From: DATFWC01 sp045801465
GTDB taxonomy: Bacteria; Pseudomonadota; Alphaproteobacteria; Rhizobiales; Xanthobacteraceae
DNA: 46,458 bases
Assembly (NCBI GenBank): GCA_045801465.1
Contig: JBJMSU010000047.1
Span: 1-46,458 of the forward strand
Direction of reading: 5' to 3'
In this document: positions 1-12,007 of the stretch, one piece after another
Layout: each line of letters opens with the position of its first letter
Position numbering within the stretch: the first letter of the stretch is position 1
Program-made: the position numbers and the translations under genes
The notes under the pieces: generated by a model
Databases searched by the model: none
Told to the model about the DNA's origin: nothing
What the model saw: the letters and a program-made list of their open reading frames with translations, nothing else

Positions 1-172
1 GGAGAAAATTGGCGAAATCAGGTTCCGGCACGTCCGCACGCTCATACGCGCCGGCAATTCCGAGCGTCTTGAGCCAATAGCCATGCAGCAGGGGTGAGCG
101 GGAGTGCGCCACCGGATGGCCGATCACGCAGGCGCGCGGACGAGTGCCCCGCTCCCGAAGTTCGTGATACAT
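1..172 (-). CDS. aroE: Shikimate dehydrogenase, N-terminal part (partial)
   Basis: Runs off the left edge of the window; only about 57 N-terminal residues are visible. The translation carries the substrate-binding signature of shikimate dehydrogenase, CVIGHPVAHSRSPLLHGYW, in which the two serines of SRS bind shikimate. The enzyme reduces 3-dehydroshikimate with NADPH in aromatic amino acid synthesis. It follows ppsR and maf on the same strand, the usual order in this bacterial group. The only ATG upstream of the conserved block is at 170-172, eight bases after an AGAGG ribosome-binding site. Both lie inside an interspersed repeat (141-310), so the first ten or so residues, MYHELRERGT, are repeat-derived. 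The identity is firm; the start is an inference. Confidence 0.85.
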   Translation of the reverse strand, partial: MYHELRERGTRPRACVIGHPVAHSRSPLLHGYWLKTLGIAGAYERADVPEPDFANFL

Positions 173-310
173 CGCAGCACCTCTGACACGAACTCGGAAG
201 CAAAGAGGCACCAACACGTCTGTGGTTCTAGTGCCGCTTTTCGATTTGAAGCTCCTACTCGAGCTTGCGGCAGGCACTGTAGGAACTTCAAATTGGCGGC
301 ACCAGTGCCG
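141..310 (-). repeat. Two-hairpin interspersed repeat, copy A
   Basis: Read on the minus strand, this matches the elements at 21468-21640 and 42411-42583 over nearly its whole length. It has an inverted repeat of the GATTTGAAG..CTTCAAAT type (about 243-293) and a second one around GAAGTTCGTG / CACGAACTT (about 155-200). It fills the gap between the maf stop codon and the aroE coding sequence and extends into the first codons of aroE. Confidence 0.85.
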
Positions 311-311
311 G

Positions 312-917
312 TCACGCCACGAATCCTCGCTGGCGAAAGAACGCCAACAGGGCCAGGAGGGGAAGTCCGAGAATGGTGAAGTGATCTCCCTCGATCCGGT
401 CGAACAAGTGAATTCCGATTCGTTCCAACTGATAAGCACCAACGCTGGCCGTTACGGCTTGTCCCGCCTCGTCGAGGTAGCGTTCGAGGAATTCGTCGGA
501 AAACGATCGCATCGTCAGGCGTGCCATTGCGATGCATTCGTGCAGCATGGTCCCGTCGCGCACGATCGCGACCGCCGAATACAGGGTGTGGGTGCGACCG
601 CGCAGCGCCAAGAGTTGTTCACGCGCTTGGGCACGCTCGGCCGGCTTGGACAATCGACCTGCATCGAGCGCCAGGGTTTGATCGGCGCCGAGCACGATGC
701 GGCCGGCCATCCGTGCCGCGACCGTCATCGCCTTGCTGCGCGCGAGCAGGGCCGCAACCTCCTCCGCTCGGGTCGATCCAAATTCTGTTTCGATCGCTCG
801 TTCATCAACGTCGGCCGGACTGACTTCCACCGGGATGCCGGCTGCCCCCAGCATGGCGCGCCGGACCGCGCTCCTGGAGGCGAGCACGAGCGGTTCCGGC
901 AACAGCCATAACGACAT
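312..917 (-). CDS. maf: Maf-family nucleotide pyrophosphatase
   Basis: 201 residues, the usual Maf length. The N-terminal substrate loop LASRSAVRRAML, the metal-binding block VLGADQTLALDAGRLSKP and the RGRTHTLYSAVAI segment are all present in order. Maf proteins hydrolyse non-canonical or modified nucleoside triphosphates to monophosphates. The GADQ form, rather than GADT, resembles the YceF subgroup that prefers 7-methyl-GTP; that assignment is by motif only. The ATG follows the ppsR stop codon directly with no gap, so the two genes are almost certainly co-transcribed. aroE follows after an intergenic repeat. Confidence 0.92.
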   Translation of the reverse strand: MSLWLLPEPLVLASRSAVRRAMLGAAGIPVEVSPADVDERAIETEFGSTRAEEVAALLARSKAMTVAARMAGRIVLGADQTLALDAGRLSKPAERAQAREQLLALRGRTHTLYSAVAIVRDGTMLHECIAMARLTMRSFSDEFLERYLDEAGQAVTASVGAYQLERIGIHLFDRIEGDHFTILGLPLLALLAFFRQRGFVA

Positions 918-1760
918 TCAGGATGCGACCTGCCGGCGACGCTCGGTCATCAACGCCATGACGGCTGCCGCCGTCTCTTCGATCGAGCGTCGCGTGACAT
1001 CGATCAGCGGCCAATTGTGCTTGGCACAGAGGCGCCGCGAAAACGCAATTTCTTCCGCAACCGCCTGCCGGTCCACATAGGCATCGCCGTCGCGATGCGG
1101 CGCCTTCAGGCCGAGCAGCCGGTTCTGGCGGATCTGCACGATCCGTTCCGGGCTGGCATAGAGACCAACCACCAACGGTTTCCTGAGGCCTTCGAGTTGC
1201 TGCGGCGTGCTGATGCCGGGGACGATCGGCACGTTTGCGGTTTTGACGCCGCGGTTTGCAAGATAGATCGACGTCGGGCTCTTCGACGTGCGCGAAACCC
1301 CCACCAGGACGACATCGGCCTCTTCCAGATCATCGGTATGCTGCCCGTCATCGTGCAGCATCGTGTAATTGAGCGCATCGATGCGCTTGAAGTATTCGGC
1401 ATTGAGCATGTGCTGGGCGCCGATCCGCGGCGTCGTTTCGGTGCCGAGATAGCCCTGGAACACCTGCAGCACTGGACCGAGAATGGATCGGCAGGGAAGG
1501 CCGAGCTCGCGGGTTTTCGCTTCGAGCTTCTCGGTCAGTTCTGGGTCGAGGAGCGTGTAGAGCACGATCCCGGGTGATGCCTCGACCTCCGCCAACACGC
1601 GGTCGAGCTGCTTCATCGTCCGCACCAACGGGTAGACGTGCTCGATCGGCGAGATGGTGGCGTATTGCGCCGCCGCCGCCCGGGCGACCGTGATGAGGGT
1701 CTCGCCGGTGGCGTCGGAAACGAGATGTAGGTGGAAAAAGCCTGTCTTACGCTGCACCAT
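918..1760 (-). CDS. ppsR: Pyruvate, phosphate/water dikinase regulatory protein (DUF299)
   Basis: Bifunctional kinase/pyrophosphorylase family that switches pyruvate phosphate dikinase or PEP synthase off and on by ADP-dependent phosphorylation of a threonine. The start region FFHLHLVSDATGET and the P-loop-like GVSRTSKSPTSIYLANRG are the family hallmarks. I place the start at the ATG at 1758-1760 (MVQRKTGFF), which gives 280 residues, close to the family norm; an in-frame ATG at 1797-1799 would add 13 unconserved residues. The gene is divergent from hemE across a 363-bp gap. This is the DUF299-hemE junction where Caulobacter has its replication origin. Which dikinase is the target cannot be told from the window. 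Confidence 0.92.
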   Translation of the reverse strand: MVQRKTGFFHLHLVSDATGETLITVARAAAAQYATISPIEHVYPLVRTMKQLDRVLAEVEASPGIVLYTLLDPELTEKLEAKTRELGLPCRSILGPVLQVFQGYLGTETTPRIGAQHMLNAEYFKRIDALNYTMLHDDGQHTDDLEEADVVLVGVSRTSKSPTSIYLANRGVKTANVPIVPGISTPQQLEGLRKPLVVGLYASPERIVQIRQNRLLGLKAPHRDGDAYVDRQAVAEEIAFSRRLCAKHNWPLIDVTRRSIEETAAAVMALMTERRRQVAS

Positions 1761-2123
1761 GCTCGACCATGGCCTGTGAATCCGTGGGGAAGAGGGCATG
1801 TCTTGCGGCCGAGTGCAAGGGCAGGAGGCCGTGGCGTCGGCAAAAGCTCCACACTGGTGGTCAGGCGGAGAAGAATCCGTACCCTCTGCAAGCAGATTGT
1901 GGACAGGTGTGGGGACGATTCGTGGCGTGCCTCATGCTGTGCCCGGCAATGCCGATCAATCAGGATCTGCGCAGAGCTTCACTCCGGTGGACTTTGGCCC
2001 GCCCCCTGTGATCATCGACTGGAACAGCCTGTGGAATGCCGACTCGGTTCGAGTCATGAGTCTAATCAACGGTCAAAGAGTCTCAACAGTTAAGATTCTT
2101 AAATGAGTTTTAAGAAGGCCGGT
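1761..2123. other. Candidate chromosomal replication origin (DUF299-hemE junction)
   Basis: This non-coding gap separates ppsR/DUF299 from hemE, the position of the Caulobacter origin. GANTC sites, the target of the CcrM methylase, occur at 1778, 1873, 1917, 2041, 2051, 2058, 2078 and 2094. DnaA-box-like words include TGTGGACAG at 1898-1906, a 7/9 match to the reverse complement of TTATCCACA. TGGGGA at 1785-1790 and 1910-1915 matches the reverse complement of the weak Caulobacter W-box. The hemE-proximal end is relatively AT-rich and has TTAA-N5-TTAA at 2090-2102, which is not a canonical CtrA site because the spacing is 5 rather than 7. No strong DnaA box was found, so this is a positional plus motif inference. 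Confidence 0.6.
2041..2098. promoter_or_regulatory. Cluster of five GANTC (CcrM-type) sites upstream of hemE
   Basis: GACTC at 2041, GAGTC at 2051, 2058 and 2078, and GATTC at 2094 fall within 58 bp. The motif is expected about once per 256 bp, so the clustering is strong. The last site sits between two TTAA words just before hemE. In alphaproteobacteria with CcrM, hemimethylated GANTC sites mark replicated DNA and can tune promoters near the origin; a role here is inferred. Confidence 0.6.
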
Positions 2124-3179
2124 ATGCCGTCAAGCCGCGTGATGAAGCCTGTCCTCGAGGTTCTGGAGGGCAAGAGCCATGCAAGCCCGCCCATATGGCT
2201 GATGCGTCAGGCCGGACGCTACCTGCCGGAGTATCGCGCTATTCGCGGTCAGGCGCAGACGTTCCTGGATCTGTGCTTTACACCCAAGCTGGCGGCGGAG
2301 GTCACGTTGCAGCCGATCCGCCGATTCAGGTTCGACGCGGCGATCCTGTTCTCGGATATCCTTGTCGTGCCGCACGCGCTGGGGCAGAGCGTGAGTTTCG
2401 AGAGCGGTGAGGGGCCACGCCTCGATCCCATCGCGGACGTGCGCGGCCTTAAGATCCTGCGCAACACCGTCGATCAGAACGCGCTTGCGCCCATTTACGA
2501 GACTATCGACTGGGTCAAACGGGAGCTGCCGGCAGGTGTTGCCTTGCTGGGTTTTTGCGGCGCGCCGTGGACGGTGGCGACCTATATGGTTGCCGGCCGC
2601 GGCACCGACGACCAGAGGCCTGCGCGTCTATTCGCATATGGCGATCCCGAAGCTTTCGCGCGGTTGATCGACATCCTCGTGGCGGCGTCGGCGGACTATC
2701 TCGTCCGGCAGTTCGGCGCCGGCGTCGACGCCGTGCAGATTTTCGACACATGGGCCGGCATTCTGCCGCCGGAAGAATTCCGCCGCTGGTGCGTTGATCC
2801 GGTGCAACGGGTCGTCAAGTTGGTGCGGCGCCAAGTACCGAATGCGAAGATCATCGGCTTTCCACGCGGCGCCGGGACTGCGCTGACGAGCTATGTGAAA
2901 GAGGTCGCGGTGAACGCGGTCGGGCTCGACTGGAGGATCGACCGGACGTTCGCACGCGAGCACGTGCAGAGCCGCGTCCCGGTGCAAGGCAATCTCGACC
3001 CGCTGGCACTCATCGCCGGCGGCGCGGCACTCGACCGCGCCGTGGACGCCGTGCTCGAAGCCTTTTCGGGTGGGCCGTTCATCTTCAATCTCGGCCACGG
3101 CATCCTGCCGGAAACGCCGATCGAACACGTCGAACGGATGTTGGCAAGGGTGCGGGGATACGGAGGATCGCGGCGGTGA
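2124..3179 (+). CDS. hemE: Uroporphyrinogen decarboxylase
   Basis: Removes four carboxyl groups from uroporphyrinogen III to give coproporphyrinogen III in heme synthesis. The N-terminal signature PIWLMRQAGRYLPEYR, the catalytic-Asp block FSDILVVPHALG, GAPWTVATYM and the C-terminal NLGHGILPETP are all present. I choose the ATG at 2124 (MPSSRVMKP), which has AAGAAGG five bases upstream and gives 351 residues, near the family length. An earlier in-frame ATG at 2103 has no ribosome-binding site. The stop overlaps the hemJ start (GTGA), so the two heme genes are translationally coupled. The gene reads away from the putative origin. Confidence 0.95.
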   Translation: MPSSRVMKPVLEVLEGKSHASPPIWLMRQAGRYLPEYRAIRGQAQTFLDLCFTPKLAAEVTLQPIRRFRFDAAILFSDILVVPHALGQSVSFESGEGPRLDPIADVRGLKILRNTVDQNALAPIYETIDWVKRELPAGVALLGFCGAPWTVATYMVAGRGTDDQRPARLFAYGDPEAFARLIDILVAASADYLVRQFGAGVDAVQIFDTWAGILPPEEFRRWCVDPVQRVVKLVRRQVPNAKIIGFPRGAGTALTSYVKEVAVNAVGLDWRIDRTFAREHVQSRVPVQGNLDPLALIAGGAALDRAVDAVLEAFSGGPFIFNLGHGILPETPIEHVERMLARVRGYGGSRR

Positions 3180-3697
3180 CGCCGGAAGTACGCACGCGGG
3201 TGGTTCGGGCGGTCATTTCGTTAGCCGTCGCCGCGGTGCTGATCGTCGGTGTGGTCGTATGGCTGCCGGAGGGATTTTATTCGTGGATCCTGGCCCTGCA
3301 CATCGTGGCGGTGATCTCGTGGATGGCCGGCATGTTTTATCTGCCGCGGCTGTTCGTTTACCACTGTGGCGCCGAGCGTGGCTCGAAGCAATCGGAGACC
3401 TTCAAGGTGATGGAGCGTCGGCTGCTCACCCAGATCATCAACCCAGCGATGGTCGTGACGTGGGCAGCCGGGGTATGGCTCATCTGGGCGCACGGCCTGA
3501 TCTACGCAGGGTGGATGCAGGCCAAGCTCGTGTTGGTCGTGCTGCTGTCGGGCTTCCACGGCATGCTGGCGGCTTATGTGCGCGACTTTGCGGCCGATCA
3601 GAACCGGCACAGCGAGCGTTATTACCGCATGGTTAACGAAGTGCCGACTATCCTGATGATCGGCATCGTGATCCTTGCCATCGTAAAGCCATTCTGA
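3176..3697 (+). CDS. hemJ: Protoporphyrinogen IX oxidase, HemJ type
   Basis: Small membrane protein of 173 residues with four to five hydrophobic segments, matching HemJ, which replaces HemG/HemY in many alphaproteobacteria. It oxidises protoporphyrinogen IX to protoporphyrin IX. The conserved WILALHIVAVISWMAGMFYLPRLFVYH block, with its histidine in the first core helix, and the WMQAKLVLVVLLSGFH block are characteristic. The start is GTG at 3176, overlapping the hemE stop, with GGAGG ten bases upstream. Pairing with hemE in one operon supports the role. The next 252 bp, up to rho, form a leader in which I see no gene. Confidence 0.9.
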   Translation: MTPEVRTRVVRAVISLAVAAVLIVGVVVWLPEGFYSWILALHIVAVISWMAGMFYLPRLFVYHCGAERGSKQSETFKVMERRLLTQIINPAMVVTWAAGVWLIWAHGLIYAGWMQAKLVLVVLLSGFHGMLAAYVRDFAADQNRHSERYYRMVNEVPTILMIGIVILAIVKPF

Positions 3698-3949
3698 TGG
3701 GCCAATCTTTTCCGGTGGAAGCCATGGAGGGGCCGGGCTCGGGCCTCTTGCGCGAACGCCGGTCTTTTCATATCTTTCAGACATCTCCCCGAACGTAGGC
3801 GGATGCATCCGAGTCCGGGTCCACCGGGACCGGCCGGCGCATCGGGCCCGAAGCCCTCGCTTCGTCACACCCAAGACCTGCGGCTTTTCTCCTCTTGGCG
3901 CGTCGATTCGTTTTCTTAACGGCGCCACCTCTCCCACAGGACCCCCCGA

Positions 3950-5215
<1,266 letters not shown>

Positions 5216-5249
5216 GCTGAAACCTTCGAGGTCCAGGCCGTATACGGCG

Positions 5250-6224
5250 TCAGGCCGAGGCTATGGTTGCCGGGTTTTCGACCGCCATGCTGGAGCGGGC
5301 GCGACGGCGGCGCGGGCCGAGCAGGTAGGCGCCGAGCGATACCGCGATCAGCGCTACGGCCGAGCCACCGATCACATCAACGAAATAATGTGCGCCGTCT
5401 ACCGGGGTGGCGGCGATCATAACGGCATTCACCAGCAGCGATGGCCACCGGACGAACGGAATCGCCCAGGTCGCCCAGGCGAACACGAGCGCGGCGGCGG
5501 TGTGAAAGCTCGGGAAGGTGAGGAGCGCTTCGAGATTGTCGAGCTTGATGATGTGCAGAGCTCCGGAGCGCAGAGCCTCCATGGTCGGCACGTGGGTGTA
5601 CGGCGCCGCAGGCGAAAGCGGATCAAGTCCCACAGTCTTGAGGTCGAGATACGCGAAGGCGGCGAGCGCCGGCACGAAGACCGAAACCGCGACCGTCACC
5701 GACAGCGCGATGGCGAGCGCGACGACCATATGCTGGAAGCGCGTGAACTGTCCGGCGATCACGAGGGCCAGGGGGATGAGCGCAGTCTGGATATGCAGGG
5801 ACAGATAGGCGAACGTGAAACTGTGCGACAGCCAATGATGTGCCTTGATGAATGCCAAGTAGGAGCGGCGATCGAAACCGATCCACTGGTCCGCTCCGTG
5901 AAGCTCGGCGTCGCGATAGGGGTAACCCGCGGCGATGGCCGCGTAGGTGAGGAGGATCCCGAGCAGCAGGACGAGCAACAGCTGCGTCGTGGTCTCCATC
6001 GCGCAGGCGAGATGTTGGTTGGGACGGAGCGAGCGGTAAACCCAGACAATGCCGCCGAGGATAGGGAAGCTGCCAAGCAGTGCCGGGTTGCTCGAAATGT
6101 CGACGGACAGGCCGGCCGCCCGATAGCTCACCACGACGGCGGCGGCCATGGCGGCGATGATGACCCAGAGGGTCCGTGATCCGTTCGCCAGGACGGCGGG
6201 GTCGACCTGCTCGAGGGAGCGCAT
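5250..6224 (-). CDS. PAP2-superfamily membrane phosphatase
   Basis: 324 residues with six or more hydrophobic segments. The phosphatase motifs are at the C-terminal end: PSFHTAAA (catalytic His about 241) and GAHYFVDVIGG (His about 279, Asp about 283), in the spacing of the PAP2 acid phosphatase family. The arrangement resembles the Aur1/Ipt1-like PAP2_3 group, which acts on lipid phosphates or transfers phosphoinositol. The substrate cannot be inferred; phosphatidate or undecaprenyl pyrophosphate are possible. The C-terminal tail is arginine-rich (GPRRRRARSS), presumably cytosolic. It lies 76 bp downstream of the YyaL-like gene on the same strand. Confidence 0.85.
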   Translation of the reverse strand: MRSLEQVDPAVLANGSRTLWVIIAAMAAAVVVSYRAAGLSVDISSNPALLGSFPILGGIVWVYRSLRPNQHLACAMETTTQLLLVLLLGILLTYAAIAAGYPYRDAELHGADQWIGFDRRSYLAFIKAHHWLSHSFTFAYLSLHIQTALIPLALVIAGQFTRFQHMVVALAIALSVTVAVSVFVPALAAFAYLDLKTVGLDPLSPAAPYTHVPTMEALRSGALHIIKLDNLEALLTFPSFHTAAALVFAWATWAIPFVRWPSLLVNAVMIAATPVDGAHYFVDVIGGSAVALIAVSLGAYLLGPRRRRARSSMAVENPATIASA

Positions 6225-6300
6225 ACGCCCCGCGTACCATCCGAAGCATAAGAAAAACTTACAGAGGTCGGCGCGGGGCGGGGAAAAGTCTGCCTGCGAG

Positions 6301-8358
<2,058 letters not shown>

Positions 8359-8506
8359 GACGGTTTCCTCAAGGAGGGATCACGCACGATAACGCTCGAG
8401 GCGCCAGGAAGGCGAGACGGGGGCCGCCGCTTGTGACAAATGTGCGCGAAGACAAGCCGCGCGCCGCGAAGTGCTGTACCTTGCCATGTCCTTGACGAAG
8501 AAGTGA

Positions 8507-9895
8507 ATGCTTATTCATAAAAATTCTGCGCCACCACAGGTCCAAGACACGATCTTTGCGCTGTCTTCGGGACCGCCTCCGGCTGCCATCGCGGTGGTCA
8601 GGATCTCCGGGACGCGTGCGGGATTGGCGCTCGAGGCGCTCATTGGTCGCCTTCCCGAACCGCGTCGCGCCGTGCTGGCCCGGGTGCGGGATCCGGCAAC
8701 CGGCGAGGTCATCGATTCAGGTCTGGCACTGTGGTTCCCGGGACCGGGCAGCGAGACCGGCGAGGACATTGCTGAGCTGCAACTGCACGGCGGCCGCGCC
8801 GTGGTGGCCGGGGTGCTGGCCGCCGTCGGCGGGCTCGATGGGTTTCGGCTGGCGGAGCCTGGCGAGTTCACGCGTCGCGCGTTCGAGAACGGCCGGCTCG
8901 ATCTGACCGAGGTCGAAGGGCTCGCCGACCTCATCTACGCCGAAACCGAGGCGCAACGTCGGCAGGCCTACCGGCAGCTTCGCGGCGCACTCGGCGACCA
9001 TGCGGAGCGCTGGCGAACCCAGCTGATCGAGGCGCTGGCGTTGGTGGAGGCGCGGATCGACTTTGCCGACGAGGGCGATGTACCCGATGACCTCCCTGCG
9101 CCCGCGCTGCTGGCTGCGCGAAAGCTGCGGGATGAGATCTCTGCCGCGCTGGCAGACGACAGGCGGGGTGAGCGCCTGCGCGAAGGTCTCGTGGTGGCGA
9201 TCGCCGGTCCACCGAACGCCGGGAAGTCGAGCTTGCTTAATCGAATGGCACGACGCGAGGCCGCGATCGTGACCCCTTTTCCTGGAACCACCCGAGATGT
9301 GATCGAGGTTCATCTGAACCTCGACGGCTATCCAGTCACCGTCCTGGATACCGCCGGCATTCGCCCAACCGAGGATGTGGCCGAGCAGGAGGGGGTGCGT
9401 CGCGCTCAGGCGCGGGCAGCAGCAGCGGATCTTGTCCTGTGGGTGATTGATGCATCGCAGGCAAATCCAGCATGCAATGAGACGGGCATGATCGGAAATG
9501 GCCGGCCGGTTTGGCTCGTCCGAAATAAAATCGACCTGCTCGATTCGGAGTCGCAACAATTGACGGCCAATACTCCCGCGGCGGAAAGGGCGTTTTCGCT
9601 GTCGGCATTGACCGGCGCCGGGTTCGACGAATTGGTCGCGTGTCTCACGGATTTCGTGGCCGGGACACTGGGCGCGGGCGAGAGCGCGCTTGTCACACGG
9701 CAACGGCATCGGAAGGCGTTGCAGGAGACCTTGGTGGCGCTTGAGCGCGCCTTAAGGCTTGACGGCCGAGCCCGTGAGGAAATTCTAGCAGAGGATCTCA
9801 GACTGGCTGCACGTGCGCTTGGCCGATTGACGGGGCGTGTCGATGTCGAGGATGTTCTCGATGTGATCTTTCGGGATTTCTGTATCGGCAAGTGA
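8507..9895 (+). CDS. mnmE: tRNA modification GTPase MnmE
   Basis: With MnmG it forms the complex that installs 5-carboxymethylaminomethyl uridine at tRNA wobble positions. The N-terminal tetrahydrofolate-binding domain contains DTIFALSSGPPPAAIAVVRISG. The inserted G domain has GPPNAGKSSL (P-loop), GTTRD, DTAGIR and NKID. The protein ends in CIGK, which carries the family's C-terminal catalytic cysteine. The length of 462 residues is normal. GAAGAAG lies shortly upstream of the ATG. mnmG follows after 185 bp holding a parS site, and the two products act together. Confidence 0.96.
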   Translation: MLIHKNSAPPQVQDTIFALSSGPPPAAIAVVRISGTRAGLALEALIGRLPEPRRAVLARVRDPATGEVIDSGLALWFPGPGSETGEDIAELQLHGGRAVVAGVLAAVGGLDGFRLAEPGEFTRRAFENGRLDLTEVEGLADLIYAETEAQRRQAYRQLRGALGDHAERWRTQLIEALALVEARIDFADEGDVPDDLPAPALLAARKLRDEISAALADDRRGERLREGLVVAIAGPPNAGKSSLLNRMARREAAIVTPFPGTTRDVIEVHLNLDGYPVTVLDTAGIRPTEDVAEQEGVRRAQARAAAADLVLWVIDASQANPACNETGMIGNGRPVWLVRNKIDLLDSESQQLTANTPAAERAFSLSALTGAGFDELVACLTDFVAGTLGAGESALVTRQRHRKALQETLVALERALRLDGRAREEILAEDLRLAARALGRLTGRVDVEDVLDVIFRDFCIGK

Positions 9896-9910
9896 TGGCA
9901 CGTGAGTTGC

Positions 9911-9924
9911 GTTTCACGTGAAAC
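9911..9924. other. parS: parS centromere site 1
   Basis: GTTTCACGTGAAAC, a perfect 14-bp palindrome that with its flanks matches 15 of 16 bases of the consensus parS. It lies in the mnmE-mnmG gap, about 3 kb from parA. ParB nucleates here, and ParA then segregates the origin region. Confidence 0.93.
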
Positions 9925-10080
9925 ATTCGATTCGGCTCCGTGACGTATGGGCGGCCAGCAGAGACTCGTATGGACGGGCATTAACCATGCTGCGGACGGG
10001 TTCGCGTATGCCCAGCCGCAACGGGTCATGATGCTATTCCTTGCGCTTGAAGGCACTGCGGGCCGAATGCTCGATATGTT

Positions 10081-11979
10081 ATGACGAGCGACGAGACGAA
10101 TGACATGGATCGGCGCTTTGACGTTGTCGTGATCGGGGGAGGCCATGCGGGCTGCGAGGCGGCGGCGGCCGCCGCCCGCATGGGCGCGCGCACCGCCCTG
10201 GTCACACATCATTTTGCGACAATCGGCGCGATGTCCTGCAACCCGGCGATCGGCGGATTGGGCAAGGGCCATCTGGTTCGGGAAATCGACGCCCTCGATG
10301 GCCTGATGGGGCGGGTGGCGGACCGGGGCGGCATCCAGTTTCGCGTGCTGAATCGGCGCAAGGGCCCGGCGGTGCGGGGGCCGCGCGCGCAGGCCGATCG
10401 CAAGCTCTACGCCCAGGCGATGCAGGAGGAGATCCGCGCCACTGCCAATCTCGAGATCGTCGAAGGCGAGGCCGACGACCTTCTGCTCGGTGCGGGGCCG
10501 CGGGTCTGCGGGGTTCGGCTGGTGGACGGGCGTGAGTTCGGCGTCACCGCGGTGGTGCTGACGACCGGCACATTTCTGCGCGGCCTGATCCACATCGGCG
10601 AGCAGCGCACGCCCGCAGGTCGCGTCGGCGAGGCGCCGGCACTCGGGCTCTCCCGCACCCTCGATGGCCTGGGCTTCGTGCTCGGCCGGCTCAAGACCGG
10701 GACGCCGCCCCGGCTCGATGGCACCACCATCGACTGGGACCGGGTCGAGATGCAGCCTGGCGATGAGCCGCCGGAGCCGTTCTCGGCCCTAACCGATCGG
10801 ATCATCAATCCGCAGATCGACTGCGGAATCACGCGGACCACCGATGCGACGCACCGGATCATCCGCGAGAACGTGCACCGCTCGCCCATGTATTCCGGCC
10901 AGATCCAGAGCAGGGGGCCACGGTACTGTCCCTCGATCGAGGACAAAATCGTCAAATTCGGCGACCGGGATGGCCACCAGATCTTCCTCGAGCCCGAAGG
11001 CCTCGACGATGACACCGTTTATCCGAACGGGATCTCGACGTCGCTGCCCGCCGAGATTCAGAGCGCGCTCGTGGCGACAATCCCGGGCCTGGAACGCACG
11101 CGCATGATTCGGCCAGGCTACGCCATCGAATACGATCATGTGGACGCGCGCGAGCTCAAGCCGACCCTGGAGGCGAAGCGCCTCGGGGGTCTGTTCCTGG
11201 CCGGGCAAATCAATGGCACGACCGGTTACGAAGAGGCGGCTGCGCAGGGACTCGTGGCCGGCCTCAATGCGTCGGCAGTCGCGGGCGGTCGCCCCGAGAT
11301 CATTTTCGACCGTGCCGAAGGTTACGTCGGCGTGATGATCGACGACTTGGTCACGCGCGGCGTCACCGAGCCGTATCGCATGTTCACCTCGCGGGCCGAA
11401 TATCGGCTGACCCTGCGGGCCGACAATGCCGACCAGCGCCTGACGCCCAAAGGGATTGCCCTGGGATGCGTGAGCCCAACCCGGCAGCAGCAGTTCCAGG
11501 CCAAGATGGCGAAGCTCGAAGCGGCCACGCGAATCGCAACGACCGTATCGATCACCCCCAATGAGGCGGAGCGCTACGGCTTGAATCTCAACCGTGACGG
11601 CCAGCGCCGGACGGCGTTCGAGCTACTGTCGCATCCGACAATCGGGCTTGTCGACGTGGCCCGCATCTGGCCGGAGTTTGCCGGCTTGGACCGAGCCATT
11701 GGCGACCAGCTTGAGATAAATGCCAAGTACGCGGTCTATGTCGACCGCCAGGCGGCCGATGTTGCCGCCTTTCGGCGCGACGAGAGCCTCGGCTTGCGCG
11801 AGGATCTGGATTTCGGGACGATCCCCGGCCTATCCAATGAGGTACGCCAAAAGCTGGAGTTGATTCGGCCCCGTACCATTGGCCACGCCAGCCGAATAGA
11901 GGGGGTCACGCCGGCCGCTCTCACACTGTTGGCGGCTTATATCCGCCGCAAGTCTAAGAGAGGGGTGAAGGCCGGGTGA
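10081..11979 (+). CDS. mnmG: tRNA uridine-5-carboxymethylaminomethyl synthesis enzyme MnmG (GidA)
   Basis: FAD-dependent partner of MnmE in wobble-uridine modification. The Rossmann motif VVVIGGGHAGCEAA, the block TIGAMSCNPAIGGLGKGHLVREIDALDG holding the conserved cysteine, and the C-terminal helical domain ending IEGVTPAALTLLAAYIRR are all present. At 632 residues it is the normal length. The start at 10081 lacks a clear ribosome-binding site; the second ATG at 10105 (MDRRFDVVVIG) is an alternative and sits closer to the conserved sequence. It is followed by rsmG, the usual order near alphaproteobacterial origins. Confidence 0.96.
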   Translation: MTSDETNDMDRRFDVVVIGGGHAGCEAAAAAARMGARTALVTHHFATIGAMSCNPAIGGLGKGHLVREIDALDGLMGRVADRGGIQFRVLNRRKGPAVRGPRAQADRKLYAQAMQEEIRATANLEIVEGEADDLLLGAGPRVCGVRLVDGREFGVTAVVLTTGTFLRGLIHIGEQRTPAGRVGEAPALGLSRTLDGLGFVLGRLKTGTPPRLDGTTIDWDRVEMQPGDEPPEPFSALTDRIINPQIDCGITRTTDATHRIIRENVHRSPMYSGQIQSRGPRYCPSIEDKIVKFGDRDGHQIFLEPEGLDDDTVYPNGISTSLPAEIQSALVATIPGLERTRMIRPGYAIEYDHVDARELKPTLEAKRLGGLFLAGQINGTTGYEEAAAQGLVAGLNASAVAGGRPEIIFDRAEGYVGVMIDDLVTRGVTEPYRMFTSRAEYRLTLRADNADQRLTPKGIALGCVSPTRQQQFQAKMAKLEAATRIATTVSITPNEAERYGLNLNRDGQRRTAFELLSHPTIGLVDVARIWPEFAGLDRAIGDQLEINAKYAVYVDRQAADVAAFRRDESLGLREDLDFGTIPGLSNEVRQKLELIRPRTIGHASRIEGVTPAALTLLAAYIRRKSKRGVKAG

Positions 11980-12007
11980 TGTTCCGACCGGATGACACGC
12001 AGTCGAG

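Noticed and set aside
2090..2102. CtrA binding site before hemE
   Set aside because: The two TTAA words are 5 bases apart instead of 7, so it does not meet the consensus; kept only as a note in the origin entry.
5237..5248. Perfect 12-bp palindrome GCCGTATACGGC between rho and the PAP2 gene
   Set aside because: It has no loop or T-run, so it is a poor terminator, and there is only one copy; it could be chance in a GC-rich gap.
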